Shown here: piece by piece, positions 30,406 to 40,513 of the stretch
Position numbering within the stretch: the first letter of the stretch is position 1
Layout: every line of letters begins with the position of its first letter
NCBI GenBank assembly: GCA_003697135.1
Contig: RFGC01000018.1
Coordinates: forward strand, 248,001 to 312,000
Direction of reading: 5' to 3'
Source: Acidobacteriota bacterium
GTDB taxonomy: Bacteria; Acidobacteriota; Blastocatellia; Pyrinomonadales; Pyrinomonadaceae
Length of the DNA: 64,000 bases
Notes under the pieces: generated by a model
Seen by the model: the letters and a program-made list of their open reading frames with translations, nothing else
Told to the model about the DNA's origin: nothing
The model's database searches: none
Translations under genes and position numbers: made by a program

Positions 30406-31413
30406 ATGAAAATTGATGTTCACACTCATATTTTGCCTGAGAAACTCCCTGACTGGTTCAGTAAATTTGGTTACGGTGGCTTCATAAAGCTTGAGCACTA
30501 CAAACCGGGATGTGCTCGAATGATAAGAGATGATGGAAAGTTTTTCCGAGAGATAGAGGAAAATTGCTGGTCGCCTGAAAGAAGAATAAAGGAGTGCGAC
30601 GAGCAGGGTGTCAATGTTCAGGTGCTTTCAACTGTTCCCGTGATGTTTAGTTACTGGGCAAATCCGAGGCATACGCTTGAGATTTCTAAATTCCTGAATG
30701 ACAAAATTGCAGAAGTTGTTGAGAAGTATCCGAAAAGATTTGTAGGTTTAGGCACTGTCCCGATGCAGGAAACAGAGCTTGCAATTGTAGAACTTGAGAG
30801 ATGCAAAAAAATCGGGCTTCGTGGTGTTCAAATCGGCTCTAATGTAAATCAGTTGAATTTAGGCGAGCCTAGGTTCTTCGAGTTTTTCGTTGCTTGTCAA
30901 GAGCTTGAGATGGCAGTTTTTGTTCATCCTTGGGAGATGCTTGGGCAAGAACATATAGAAAAATACTGGCTTGCGTGGCTTGTAGGGATGCCTGCTGAGA
31001 CGGCAAGGGCGATTTGCTCGCTGATTTTTTCGGGGACGCTAGAAAAACTAAAGCGTCTTAGAATCTGCTTTGCTCACGGTGGAGGTGCTTTTCCTGCAAT
31101 CATCGGCAGAATCGAGCATGGCTTCTTGGTGCGGCCTGACTTGTGCGCCGTAGATAACCAAGTAAATCCCAAACATTACCTTGATAAAATCTACTACGAT
31201 TCGCTCGTTCACTCTCCTGAGATGCTTGATTACTTGGTAAAGTTAGTTGGAGACGATAGAGTTGCTTTGGGAACTGATTATCCTTTTCCTTTGGGTGAAC
31301 AAATTGCGGGAAGTTTGATAGAATCCATGCCTTACGAACAAGAAACGAAAGAAAAGCTTCTCTACAAAAATGCTCTAAGATGGCTCAATATGGAGGAAGA
31401 ATTTTTCGTTTGA
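30406..31413 (+). CDS. 2-amino-3-carboxymuconate-6-semialdehyde decarboxylase-like amidohydrolase
   Basis: Zinc amidohydrolase of 335 residues in the ACMSD group, which diverts the kynurenine pathway from NAD synthesis towards degradation. The HxH zinc pair is H6/H8 (DVHTH). Further ligands or catalytic residues are in FVHPWEM, CFAHGGGAFP and GTDYPFP. The long match along the ACMSD pattern and the kynureninase gene 0.5 kb downstream support this role over other decarboxylases of the family such as gamma-resorcylate decarboxylase. Confidence 0.85.
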   Translation: MKIDVHTHILPEKLPDWFSKFGYGGFIKLEHYKPGCARMIRDDGKFFREIEENCWSPERRIKECDEQGVNVQVLSTVPVMFSYWANPRHTLEISKFLNDKIAEVVEKYPKRFVGLGTVPMQETELAIVELERCKKIGLRGVQIGSNVNQLNLGEPRFFEFFVACQELEMAVFVHPWEMLGQEHIEKYWLAWLVGMPAETARAICSLIFSGTLEKLKRLRICFAHGGGAFPAIIGRIEHGFLVRPDLCAVDNQVNPKHYLDKIYYDSLVHSPEMLDYLVKLVGDDRVALGTDYPFPLGEQIAGSLIESMPYEQETKEKLLYKNALRWLNMEEEFFV

Positions 31414-31425
31414 TATATTTTGCCT

Positions 31426-31791
31426 ATGAAACTGCGCATACGTGGAAATTCCATCAGGTTAAGGCTAAGTCAAAAAGATGTAGAGAGGATCAAATCAGAG
31501 GGTCTATGTGAAGAAAGAGTGGAATTTCCATCAGGAGAGGTTTTTTCTTATCTTCTTTCGGTATCAAAAGATATTGAAACTCCAAAAGCTGAGTTTGCCG
31601 ATAATGCGATCAGGGTAGAGATTAGCGAAAGTGAGGCAAAAACTTGGGTAGAAACCGACCAGGTTGGAATCTACGGTGAATGTGGGAAAATAAAGATCGC
31701 GGTTGAAAAAGATTTCAAATGCCTTGTCCCAAGAGATGAAGAAGACGAGGATGCTTTTCCGCATCCCAAACAGGGAGCCAAGAGTTGTTAG
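31426..31791 (+). CDS. Small conserved protein, DUF7009-like
   Basis: Protein of 121 residues, all beta-rich by appearance, beginning KLRIRGNSIRLRLSQKDV. The motif IRLRLxxxEV and the C-terminal DFKCLVPRDEEDEDAFPHP match a small family I recall as DUF7009, with an acidic tail and terminal Cys. It has no signal or membrane segment. The start is ATG 31426; TTG 31420 is rejected. It sits between two kynurenine-pathway genes, which suggests but does not show a link to tryptophan degradation. A 146-base gap to kynU holds nothing recognised. Confidence 0.7.
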   Translation: MKLRIRGNSIRLRLSQKDVERIKSEGLCEERVEFPSGEVFSYLLSVSKDIETPKAEFADNAIRVEISESEAKTWVETDQVGIYGECGKIKIAVEKDFKCLVPRDEEDEDAFPHPKQGAKSC

Positions 31792-31937
31792 AAACTTCAT
31801 CAAGAGCCTGTAGAGAAACAATAAAGTGCCTAAAATTAGGAACGGCAAGTTGAAAACATAGAAAAGTGTTATGACTAGGAAAGATTTGAGATTTTTCGTC
31901 AATTGTTTTTCTCTACGAATCGAGTGAATCATGGCTT

Positions 31938-33260
31938 ATGAAAGTTTATGAATTTTCCGAGTCCTTTGCGCGAGAGAAGGATCGGCAGGACTCACTAAAA
32001 GATTTCAGAGATAGATTTTACATTCCCAAACACTCGGACGGCAAAGAAAAGATATATTTTTGCGGGAATTCTTTAGGGCTTCAGCCCAAAAGCGTGCGAG
32101 AATACGTAGTTTGCGAACTAGAAGATTGGGCTAGGCTCGGCGTTGAAGGACATTTTAGAGCTAGAAATCCATGGATGCCTTATCATGAGTTTTTGACCGA
32201 AAAAATGGCTGAAGTTGTCGGAGCAAAGCCCATTGAGGTTGTTGTAATGAATTCTTTAACCGTCAACCTTCACTTTTTGATGGTTTCATTTTATCGTCCT
32301 ACTTCTCGGCGCCATAAAATCGTAATAGAATCCTTTGCTTTCCCTTCTGATAGATACGCCGTTGAATCGCAGATAAGATTTCACGGATTCAATCCTGAAG
32401 ACTCACTGATTGTATTGCACCCACGTGAAGGCGAGACGATTTTGAGAACGGAAGACATATTGCGCACGATTTACGAAAACGGTGATTCTATCGCTTTGAT
32501 TTTGCTTGGAGGAGTGAATTATTACACAGGGCAGGCTTTTGATTTTGCAGAGATAACTAAAGCGGGACATGAGGTTGGGGCGGTCGTGGGTTTTGATTTG
32601 GCACATGCGGCAGGAAATTTGGAATTGAAGTTACATGATTGGAATGTTGATTTTGCCGTGTGGTGTTGCTACAAGTATCTGAATGCTGGTCCTGGCGCAG
32701 TTGGTGGAGCCTTCGTTCATGAAAATCATGCCGAGAGATTTGATCTGCCAAGATTTGCTGGCTGGTGGGGACATGACAAAGAAACCAGATTTTTGATGCC
32801 CGATCAATTCAAGCCAATTGCAGGAGCGGAAGGATGGCAAGTATCGAATCCACCGATTCTTCAGATGGCGGCTTTGCGGGCTAGTCTAGAGATTTTTCAT
32901 CAAGCGCAGATGAAAAATCTACGTGAAAAATCCGTTGAGCTAACGGGCTATCTTGAATTTTTGATAAATCAGATTGCTGATGAAAGAATCGAAATCATAA
33001 CACCAAAGAATCCTGAAGAGCGAGGATGCCAGCTTTCGATTCGTGTTAAGGGTAAAGAAAATCACGTGCAGGGTTTTGAACAAGGTGTAAGCTCAAATGG
33101 GCGTAAGAGTTTGTTCGAGAAATTACTGCAAAGTGGGGTTGTAGCAGATTGGCGCGAACCTGATGTTATAAGAGTTGCTCCCGTTCCGCTTTACAATACT
33201 TTTACTGATGTGTTCCGATTTGCAGAAATCTTGAGAGATTTGATGAAGTCGGAAAATTAG
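31938..33260 (+). CDS. kynU: Kynureninase
   Basis: PLP enzyme that cleaves kynurenine or 3-hydroxykynurenine to (3-hydroxy)anthranilate and alanine. The 440 residues match the family. Features are the PLP Lys in WCCYKYLNAGPGAVGG, the Asp-His before it (VGFDLAHAAGN), YFCGNSLGLQP near the N-terminus, and the substrate-loop region GWWGHDKETRF. With the ACMSD-like enzyme it makes a partial tryptophan-catabolic set; no tryptophan dioxygenase, KMO or 3-hydroxyanthranilate dioxygenase is in the window. The stop is 4 bases from the convergent feoB stop. Confidence 0.96.
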   Translation: MKVYEFSESFAREKDRQDSLKDFRDRFYIPKHSDGKEKIYFCGNSLGLQPKSVREYVVCELEDWARLGVEGHFRARNPWMPYHEFLTEKMAEVVGAKPIEVVVMNSLTVNLHFLMVSFYRPTSRRHKIVIESFAFPSDRYAVESQIRFHGFNPEDSLIVLHPREGETILRTEDILRTIYENGDSIALILLGGVNYYTGQAFDFAEITKAGHEVGAVVGFDLAHAAGNLELKLHDWNVDFAVWCCYKYLNAGPGAVGGAFVHENHAERFDLPRFAGWWGHDKETRFLMPDQFKPIAGAEGWQVSNPPILQMAALRASLEIFHQAQMKNLREKSVELTGYLEFLINQIADERIEIITPKNPEERGCQLSIRVKGKENHVQGFEQGVSSNGRKSLFEKLLQSGVVADWREPDVIRVAPVPLYNTFTDVFRFAEILRDLMKSEN

Positions 33261-33264
33261 CCTT

Positions 33265-35238
33265 TCACAGAAATGGCTCTATGCTACTGTAAACCAAGAA
33301 ACTTCCGATTTTGTGAGTTAAGAAAGCGGCCGTGTACGCGAGAAGAGTCATGTAGATTATCATGAAGAGCGTCCATTTCCACGAATTAGTTTCGCGACGA
33401 ACAACTGCAACCGTTGACATGCATTGCATAGCTAGGACATAAAAAACCATCAAAGTAAGTGCCGTTAATGGTGTCCAAACAGGTGAGCCATCTTCTTTTT
33501 TAGCTTCACGAATGGCTTGAATCAGCGTGGCGTTTTCGGCGTCTGCTTCTTTGCCAACGTTGTAGATAATGCTCAAGGTCGAAACAAAGACCTCTCTAGC
33601 GGCAAAACTGGAAACAAGAGCGATGCCGATTTTCCAATCAAAGCCCAATGGTTCGATTGCAGGTTCGATAAGTTTGCCTATTTGGCCAGCATAACTGTTT
33701 TCAAGTTGTATGCTCGCTTTTTGGTTTTCGTCAATTGCGTCATTGTCAACTCTCGGAAAATAAGCCAAAGCCCAAAGAATCATTGAGATAAGCAAAATGA
33801 TTGTTCCTGCGCGTTTGACAAATAACCAGGCTCTCAAGAGCATGTTTTGAACGACGTTTCTAAGCTTTGGCAGGCGATAAGGTGGAAGTTCCATAACAAA
33901 AGGTGGCGGTGGTGCTTTCAAGAGGGTTTTTTTCAAGACAAAAGCCACAATAATTGCGACGGTTATCCCAAGCAGATACATTGCGAGCATCAAGACAGCG
34001 CCGACCGAAATAAAACCCAAGACGATTTGATCCGAAAAGAATGCGGCAATCATCAAGGTATAAACCGGAAGGCGAGCCGAACAGCTCATGAAAGGTGCAA
34101 TGAGTATAGTTGCCAGGCGATCGCGTGGATTCTCAATTGTTCGAGTCGCCATGATACCCGGAATGGCACAAGCAAAGCTTGATATTAGAGGAAGAAAAGC
34201 CTTTCCGTGAAGTCCAACCTTTGACATTATTTTATCCATCAAGAAAGCGGCGCGTGCCATGTATCCGGTATCTTCCAAAATAGAAATAAACAAAAAAAGC
34301 AGAAGAATCTGCGGCAGGAAAACTAAAACTGCGCCAACTCCTGCAATCACACCATCAGCTAAAAGATCGGCTATAATTCCTTCGGGTAGTTGAGAGCGAA
34401 CAAGCTCTCCTAAACTTCCAAACACATTCTCAAGGAGTTCCATTGGCAGTGTAGCCCAGGAAAATATGGCTTGGAAAACTATAAGTAAAAGCAGGGCAAG
34501 TATGATAAGACCAAAAAACTTGTGCGTTAGAACTTTGTCTATTTTGTCAGAAAGTCGCTGTCTTTTTTGGTTAGGATAAGTAACAGTTTGTTGAACAACG
34601 TCTGTGATGAAGCTATATCGAGCAAAAATCTCAGCATTTTTTGAGTGTCCGTTTTCGCTTGAGCTAATTTTCTCTTTTAGTTTTTCAGGGATTTCAGGCT
34701 CTTTTTGCAAAACTTCTTTGACAGCTTCGGCAAGTTCTTTTAGACCTAATCCTTTAGCGGCATTGACTTTTACGACCGGCACACGAAGACAGTGGCTAAG
34801 TTTTTGGGAATCTATTTTCAGCCCTTCCTTTTCGGCTTCGTCAATCATGGTTAAGGCTACGACGATTGGAAAGCCATGTTCAATGAGTTGTGTGACCAGA
34901 TAAAGATTCCGCTCAAGGTTGGTTGAGTCAACTACTGCTATGATGGCTGAAGGCTTTTTCAGACCTTTGATTTGTCCTGTTAAGACATCTAGGGCAATTT
35001 TTTCGTCAATGGAACTAGCATCCAGACTGTAAAGTCCGGGTAGGTCCAGAAGGCGATAATCGGTTTGTGAGCCATCTACACGCCAAATTCCTTCTTTGCG
35101 TTCAACCGTAACACCCGGATAATTCGCTACCTTTTGTTTAAGACCTGTCAGTGCGTTAAAAAGGGTTGTTTTTCCAGCGTTCGGATTCCCTGCAAGGGCA
35201 ATTATGATTTCTGAATTTCCGATATTTGAATCTCTCAC
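33265..35238 (-). CDS. feoB: Ferrous iron transporter FeoB
   Basis: Inner-membrane Fe(II) uptake protein of 657 residues. The N-terminal G domain (about 10-170) has GNPNAGKTT, the NYPGVTVE switch region and DLPGLYSLDA, followed by a helical guanine-dissociation-inhibitor region. The remainder has about eight to ten membrane helices with the paired Gate motifs, including SCSARLPVYT and the second half around FAAREVFVSTLS. It is somewhat short for FeoB but complete. It lies 48 bases after feoA in the same transcript. Confidence 0.97.
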   Translation of the reverse strand: MRDSNIGNSEIIIALAGNPNAGKTTLFNALTGLKQKVANYPGVTVERKEGIWRVDGSQTDYRLLDLPGLYSLDASSIDEKIALDVLTGQIKGLKKPSAIIAVVDSTNLERNLYLVTQLIEHGFPIVVALTMIDEAEKEGLKIDSQKLSHCLRVPVVKVNAAKGLGLKELAEAVKEVLQKEPEIPEKLKEKISSSENGHSKNAEIFARYSFITDVVQQTVTYPNQKRQRLSDKIDKVLTHKFFGLIILALLLLIVFQAIFSWATLPMELLENVFGSLGELVRSQLPEGIIADLLADGVIAGVGAVLVFLPQILLLFLFISILEDTGYMARAAFLMDKIMSKVGLHGKAFLPLISSFACAIPGIMATRTIENPRDRLATILIAPFMSCSARLPVYTLMIAAFFSDQIVLGFISVGAVLMLAMYLLGITVAIIVAFVLKKTLLKAPPPPFVMELPPYRLPKLRNVVQNMLLRAWLFVKRAGTIILLISMILWALAYFPRVDNDAIDENQKASIQLENSYAGQIGKLIEPAIEPLGFDWKIGIALVSSFAAREVFVSTLSIIYNVGKEADAENATLIQAIREAKKEDGSPVWTPLTALTLMVFYVLAMQCMSTVAVVRRETNSWKWTLFMIIYMTLLAYTAAFLTHKIGSFLVYSSIEPFL

Positions 35239-35286
35239 TTTTTAGCCTTTGTGGAAACTCTGGATTTTGAAATTTTAGTTTAGCCT

Positions 35287-35517
35287 TCAATTTGTGTGAA
35301 TTTCTATTAGCTCAGCTTCGCTTCTTCTTATGGCGAGATCGTATTCACGAATTCTGATCTGTATCGGACAGCCAAACGGCGCTGTTTTAATAATTTTAAC
35401 CGCAACACCTGGCAAAACTCCCATCTCCATCAAGCGCTTCGTAATCACCGAATCTCCTGCAATGCCTTTGATTATTCCAACTTCTCCAACTGCTAAATTC
35501 GCTAGAGTCATCTTCAT
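35287..35517 (-). CDS. feoA: Ferrous iron transport protein FeoA
   Basis: SH3-like protein of 76 residues needed for FeoB activity. The typical pattern is visible: TLANLAVGEVGIIKGI, RLMEMGVLPG, then PIQIRIREYDLAIRRSEA. Two ATGs (35517 and 35511) are possible. The predicted -10 ends at 35526, so transcription would start within a few bases of ATG 35517, giving a leaderless or nearly leaderless message. Confidence 0.95.
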   Translation of the reverse strand: MKMTLANLAVGEVGIIKGIAGDSVITKRLMEMGVLPGVAVKIIKTAPFGCPIQIRIREYDLAIRRSEAELIEIHTN

Positions 35518-35525
35518 ATCTCGAT

Positions 35526-35553
35526 TTTATAACATAATGAAATTCACTTTCAA
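35526..35553 (-). promoter_or_regulatory. Predicted promoter of feoAB
   Basis: On the minus strand, TTGAAA (35553-35548), 16 bp, TATAAA (35531-35526), directly ahead of feoA. A 23-base palindrome overlaps the -35 and spacer. Confidence 0.6.
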
Positions 35554-35559
35554 TTTCAT
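35537..35559. promoter_or_regulatory. Candidate iron-responsive operator in the feoAB promoter
   Basis: Perfect 8-base arms ATGAAATT (35537-35544) and AATTTCAT (35552-35559) around 7 central bases. The site covers the -35 box and most of the spacer, where a bound repressor would block RNA polymerase. It is not a textbook Fur box. The size and position fit a Fur- or DtxR-type repressor, but this is inference. Confidence 0.5.
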
Positions 35560-35699
35560 AAAGCCTTTTGAGGTTCGGCTTTACCGTTTTGTTTGATGAC
35601 TTTCTACTAAATAAGCTCAATGGTGTGCAACCTGATTCGATTATTTGTCGAACTTTTAACATTGGTGAACGATTTTTGAAGATTTTTCATCTGACAAAG

Positions 35700-35727
35700 T
35701 CGGGAATTTCCGTTCGGGAGTTCCCGA
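35700..35727 (+). promoter_or_regulatory. Leader inverted repeat before the glycine-rich secreted protein gene
   Basis: Arms TCGGGAA (35700-35706) and TTCCCGA (35721-35727) form a G+C-rich stem 33 bases before the ATG. A near-perfect ribosome-binding site, AAAGGAGG, follows. It is possibly an mRNA-stabilising leader hairpin. Confidence 0.35.
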
Positions 35728-35760
35728 TAACCCAATAATTTCGGAAAGGAGGAAGATTTT

Positions 35761-36510
35761 ATGAAGTTATTTTTGGCTTTTGTTTTGAGTTTGAGTTTTT
35801 TGAGTTTTACATTTGCGCAAGGGGTAAAAAACACCAAGCAATCAAGCATTTCGTTAAAGTCTGAAACGATGATTCAAGGGAAATTAGAGACTGCGCTTGA
35901 TGCGCAAAAGTCGAAGGTGGGAGATGAAGTTATTTTGAGGATTAGCAAGTCCGTAAAACAAGGGAATGAAGTTATCGTTCCGAAAGGAGCGAGAGTTATA
36001 GGCAAGGTGACCGAGATCAAACAAGCTACAAAGGCGGATAACGAATCGAAAATCTCGGTTGTTTTTGATCGGATTGAGAATGGAAGCTTGAAAATTCCGA
36101 TTACTGCAACCATAGTTTCCATTGCGAATGCTTCTTTGGATGCGAATGCTTCGTCCAAGATGCAATCAGAAGATAGCTTGATGTCTGAAACTTCTATGAA
36201 TTCGAGAACCGAAGTTTCTTCTTCTACCAGAACTTCGAGTGGCGGTTTGCTGGGAGCGACGACAGGCGTTGTGGGTGGTGTTGTGAACACAGCAACTGGA
36301 ACTGTCGGACAGGTTGCTGGTGCAGCGACTAATACTGTCGGTGCTTCAACTAAAGCGCTTGGAAACACAATCAACAACATAAAGATTTCTCAATCAGCAG
36401 AAGCTTCAGCAAGTGGTTCTTCTGTTTTAACGCTTGAAGGTGGAAACATAAGGCTAGAGAAAGGCACTTATTTTGAGCTTAAGGTTAAGGAATCAGTCGA
36501 GAAAAACTAA
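35761..36510 (+). CDS. Secreted protein with TrbI-like barrel segment and glycine-zipper-like region
   Basis: Exported protein of 249 residues with a clear signal peptide (about 1-19, cleavage after FTFA). Residues 35-125 form a beta-rich segment (ETALDAQKSKVGDEVILRI, VIVPKGARVIGKV) resembling the barrel found in VirB10/TrbI-type and related envelope proteins. Residues about 160-205 are rich in Gly, Ala, Thr and Val with repeated small-residue spacing (GGLLGATTGVVGGVV), like a glycine zipper that could insert in or pack against a membrane. It has an ideal ribosome-binding site and a strong terminator, so it is probably well expressed. The function is unknown. Confidence 0.75.
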   Translation: MKLFLAFVLSLSFLSFTFAQGVKNTKQSSISLKSETMIQGKLETALDAQKSKVGDEVILRISKSVKQGNEVIVPKGARVIGKVTEIKQATKADNESKISVVFDRIENGSLKIPITATIVSIANASLDANASSKMQSEDSLMSETSMNSRTEVSSSTRTSSGGLLGATTGVVGGVVNTATGTVGQVAGAATNTVGASTKALGNTINNIKISQSAEASASGSSVLTLEGGNIRLEKGTYFELKVKESVEKN

Positions 36511-36534
36511 TGAAACTCTCAGGAATTCTTGAGG

Positions 36535-36565
36535 AAAAGGCTGATGAGGTTTCATCAGCCTTTTT
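36535..36565 (+). terminator. Rho-independent terminator after the glycine-rich secreted protein gene
   Basis: A perfect 13-bp stem (36535-36547 with 36552-36564) with a GGTT loop and a T-tract. It is A-tract flanked and so may also work on the minus strand. Confidence 0.9.
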
Positions 36566-36624
36566 GCTTAGTGTGATGAGGTTAGGTTTTCTTCAAGAAG
36601 GACAAGGAAAGCCTTTTGTATTTT

Positions 36625-36652
36625 TTGCTTTCAGGCTGTTTTCGTTTAATAT
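36625..36652 (+). promoter_or_regulatory. Predicted promoter of the CarD-like gene
   Basis: TTGCTT (36625-36630), 16 bp, TAATAT (36647-36652), giving a leader of about 43 bases before the ATG at 36702 with GGAGGG. Confidence 0.5.
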
Positions 36653-36701
36653 ATGAGAAGTAATTGAAAAATCTATCAGCTTGTTTGCTTGGAGGGAGAA
36701 A

Positions 36702-37244
36702 ATGCACATAAGGGTAGGACAAAAAGTGACTTATCCGAGCCAAGGCGTATGCCAAGTTGAGGCAATAGAGGATAGGCAAATAGGCGGCTTTTCGGAGAAA
36801 TTCTACATGCTTCGGCTTTTAGCCAATAATTCTTCCATAATGATTCCCAGGTCTAAAATTCTTGAGATAGGTGTTAGGCCAATCATAAATTCGATACAAT
36901 GCCAAAATTTGTTGAAATTTTTATCAGAAGATTTTGAAGAGCCACCTTCTGATTGGAAAATTCGCACCAAAGAATTCAATGCTAAAGTTCAAAGTGGTGA
37001 CATTTTTCAAGTTGCAGACGTTTTGAAGAAACTCTATTACCTAAGTCGCTTGAAGTCGCTTTCTTTTCGTGAGCAGAGAATGTTTGAGAAGACAAAGTTC
37101 CTTGTGGTTTCAGAGATGGCCATTGTTTGTTCGCAACCTGAGTGCATGATTGAGGAAAAAGTTAATGAGCTTTTGGAAATTTCATACAAAAAGCACATTG
37201 GGCAAGAGATAAAAGCAAGTTCGGCATCTGAGGCAATTCATTAA
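36702..37244 (+). CDS. CarD-family transcriptional regulator
   Basis: RNA-polymerase-binding regulator of 180 residues. The N-terminal RNAP-interaction domain (about 1-60) reads RVGQKVTYPSQGVCQVEAIE, the standard CarD/CdnL/TRCF-RID start. The helical C-terminal DNA-binding domain includes KKLYYLSRLKSLSFREQRMFE. Such proteins stabilise open complexes, mainly at rRNA and housekeeping promoters. ATG 36702 with GGAGGG upstream is preferred over 36681. The C-terminal 40 residues extend slightly beyond CdnL. Confidence 0.9.
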   Translation: MHIRVGQKVTYPSQGVCQVEAIEDRQIGGFSEKFYMLRLLANNSSIMIPRSKILEIGVRPIINSIQCQNLLKFLSEDFEEPPSDWKIRTKEFNAKVQSGDIFQVADVLKKLYYLSRLKSLSFREQRMFEKTKFLVVSEMAIVCSQPECMIEEKVNELLEISYKKHIGQEIKASSASEAIH

Positions 37245-37333
37245 GGCTAATTCATAGTCGAAAAGTTTAAGCTCTCTGAAGGGAACAGAATTTGACAATT
37301 TTGAGGCTAGCTGGAAACTGCGAAAGGTGACTT

Positions 37334-37819
37334 TTAGTCTATTTTGACTTCTTCTTCGACAACCTTGAACTTGATTGAGTCCTTAAATTTCTTCTTTTTA
37401 CCTTTTCTTTTGTATTTCGCTTCGACTATTGTTTTGATGTTTCCCCGGACGTTAAAATCACCGACAATTTTTACTTCAAGAGGATCACAAGCTTTCACAA
37501 AATCTTCTAGAATAACGTTAATTGCGTGTTCATGGAAGATTTTGACGTTTCTGAAAGAATTTATGTAGAGTTTCAAACTCTTTAACTCAATGCATCTTTC
37601 GTTTGGGATATACTCGATTCTAATAGTTGCAAAGTCGGGAAATTCAGAAAAAGGGCAAATAGCTGTGAATTCGGGTATTTCAAAGTTTACTTTGATTTTC
37701 CTTCCGACGAATTCGTAAGGAAAAGTGTCGAGCGGATAGAGATTCATCTCTTCACGCGGAGTTGACTGAATTTTGAGTCCTTGTCTGTTAACTGGCGGAA
37801 GCTCGAAATCGTTTGCCAT
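37334..37819 (-). CDS. queF: NADPH-dependent 7-cyano-7-deazaguanine reductase
   Basis: QueF reduces preQ0 to preQ1 in queuosine biosynthesis. It is the short unimodular type (161 residues) with the catalytic Cys55 ([12 protein letters not shown]), Asp62, and the QueF motif ELKSLKLY (79-86). The C-terminal 25 residues are Lys-rich, an unusual extension. The start is ATG 37819; ATG 37828 is possible. queC, queD and queE are absent here. No preQ1 riboswitch could be recognised in the leader. Confidence 0.93.
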   Translation of the reverse strand: MANDFELPPVNRQGLKIQSTPREEMNLYPLDTFPYEFVGRKIKVNFEIPEFTAICPFSEFPDFATIRIEYIPNERCIELKSLKLYINSFRNVKIFHEHAINVILEDFVKACDPLEVKIVGDFNVRGNIKTIVEAKYKRKGKKKKFKDSIKFKVVEEEVKID

Positions 37820-37901
37820 AATAACCACTTACGATAACTTTTGTCGAAATTTAATTATACACTACCGAACCGTTGTGAATCTATGAATGCACAGCTTTTA
37901 T

Positions 37902-39255
<1,354 letters not shown>

Positions 39256-39275
39256 TTCGGCACGATGAATAAAGC

Positions 39276-40400
39276 ATGGATGAAGAAATCCGAAAACTTT
39301 TTCCTGCTGTTGAAAAGTATGCATATCTAAACAATGCGGCTGTTGCTCCAATTCCAGTAGTTGCCATTGAGGCAGTGCTGTCTCAACTCAGAGACGTTTC
39401 GGAAAACGGTTCTCTTCACTATTCAGAATGGATTGCAACAAAAGAAAGAGCGCGTAAGCTAGTTGCTGAAATGCTTAAAGTGCGTCCAGACGATATTGCG
39501 TTTATGCGGAATACTTCGGACGCACTTTCGTCAGTTGCTATGGGATTGGACTGGGCTGAAGGCGACAATATCGTCACCTTTGAAGGTGAATTCCCATCGA
39601 ACTTTTATCCGTGGCGAATGATAAGAGACAGATTCGGTGTTGAACTCAGAGTTTCAAAACGTAAAGGCGGGCTTGTTGATGTTGACGATTTCGTGAGTTT
39701 GATTGACGCAAACACAAAACTCGTAGCAATCAGCTTCGTGCAGTTTGATACTGGATTTCGATGCGATTTGGAGAGGATTGGGCAGATTGCAAGAAAGCAC
39801 GACGCTTTGTTTGTTGTTGATATTATTCAAGGTTTTGGGGCTTTGGAGCTTGATTTGCCATCGCAATTTGTTGATGTTGCGGCGGGCGCGTCTCACAAAT
39901 GGCTTTGCGCACCAGAAGGATGCGGGATTTTGTATCTGTGTGAAAGAGCCAGAGAACGCATTCAGCCTTCAGTTGTTGGTTGGATCAGCGTTGAAGACGT
40001 CTGGGACTTTGACAACAAAGAACAGGTGTGGAAGCCGAACACCAAAGCATGGGAATCGGGGACAAGTAGCTTAAGCCTTTTCTACGGGTTGGAGCAAAGC
40101 CTGAATTTACTAAACAAGGTCGGAGTGGCAAAAATCGAAAAGTATTTGGAAGAGTTAACCGATTCGCTTTGCTCGATGCTGGTAGAGAAAGGCTACAGAG
40201 TTCTAAGTTCTCGTTTGAAAGGCGAAAAATCGCAGATAGTTTCTATCTTGCCGAAAGAAGGCTGGACAGATGTTGGATTGGTGAAGTTTCTAGAAAAGCA
40301 AAATATTATCGTTTCTGCCAGAAACGGGTTGGTGCGCATAGCACCACATTTTTTCAATAATCTTGAAGACCTGCAAAACCTTATTCAAACTCTGCCTTGA
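39276..40400 (+). CDS. Class V aminotransferase (cysteine desulfurase-like fold)
   Basis: PLP enzyme of 374 residues in the class V group. The PLP-binding Lys is in GASHKWLCAPEG, and the cofactor Asp lies in the strand FVVDIIQGFG. The N-terminus reads AYLNNAAVAPIP. It lacks the SufS/IscS catalytic Cys loop. It more resembles isopenicillin-N-epimerase-like and selenocysteine-lyase-like members, whose substrates are mostly unknown. It is downstream of eno in what looks like one transcript. No specific reaction is proposed. Confidence 0.82.
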   Translation: MDEEIRKLFPAVEKYAYLNNAAVAPIPVVAIEAVLSQLRDVSENGSLHYSEWIATKERARKLVAEMLKVRPDDIAFMRNTSDALSSVAMGLDWAEGDNIVTFEGEFPSNFYPWRMIRDRFGVELRVSKRKGGLVDVDDFVSLIDANTKLVAISFVQFDTGFRCDLERIGQIARKHDALFVVDIIQGFGALELDLPSQFVDVAAGASHKWLCAPEGCGILYLCERARERIQPSVVGWISVEDVWDFDNKEQVWKPNTKAWESGTSSLSLFYGLEQSLNLLNKVGVAKIEKYLEELTDSLCSMLVEKGYRVLSSRLKGEKSQIVSILPKEGWTDVGLVKFLEKQNIIVSARNGLVRIAPHFFNNLEDLQNLIQTLP

Positions 40401-40513
40401 TAATCCGCTGAATTTCTTCGCCATTTTTAACAGAAATTTTGCTTAAGCTGCTATGGCTTTTGGATATATTTGATTCGGTCAAAGTTTACAAGGAGAGCCA
40501 TAGGTGTTGTGAA

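Noticed and set aside
31564-31932. Minus-strand frame of 122 codons with a hydrophobic N-terminus
   Set aside because: Most of it is antisense to the DUF7009-like gene, it has no ribosome-binding site, and the hydrophobicity fits a shadow frame.
35874-36380. Minus-strand frame of 168 codons inside the secreted protein gene
   Set aside because: It is antisense to a gene with an excellent ribosome-binding site and signal peptide, and is an Ala/Val/Thr-rich shadow.
37820-37900. preQ1 riboswitch upstream of queF
   Set aside because: No AGAGGTTC-type aptamer stem with an A-rich tail could be found in the leader.
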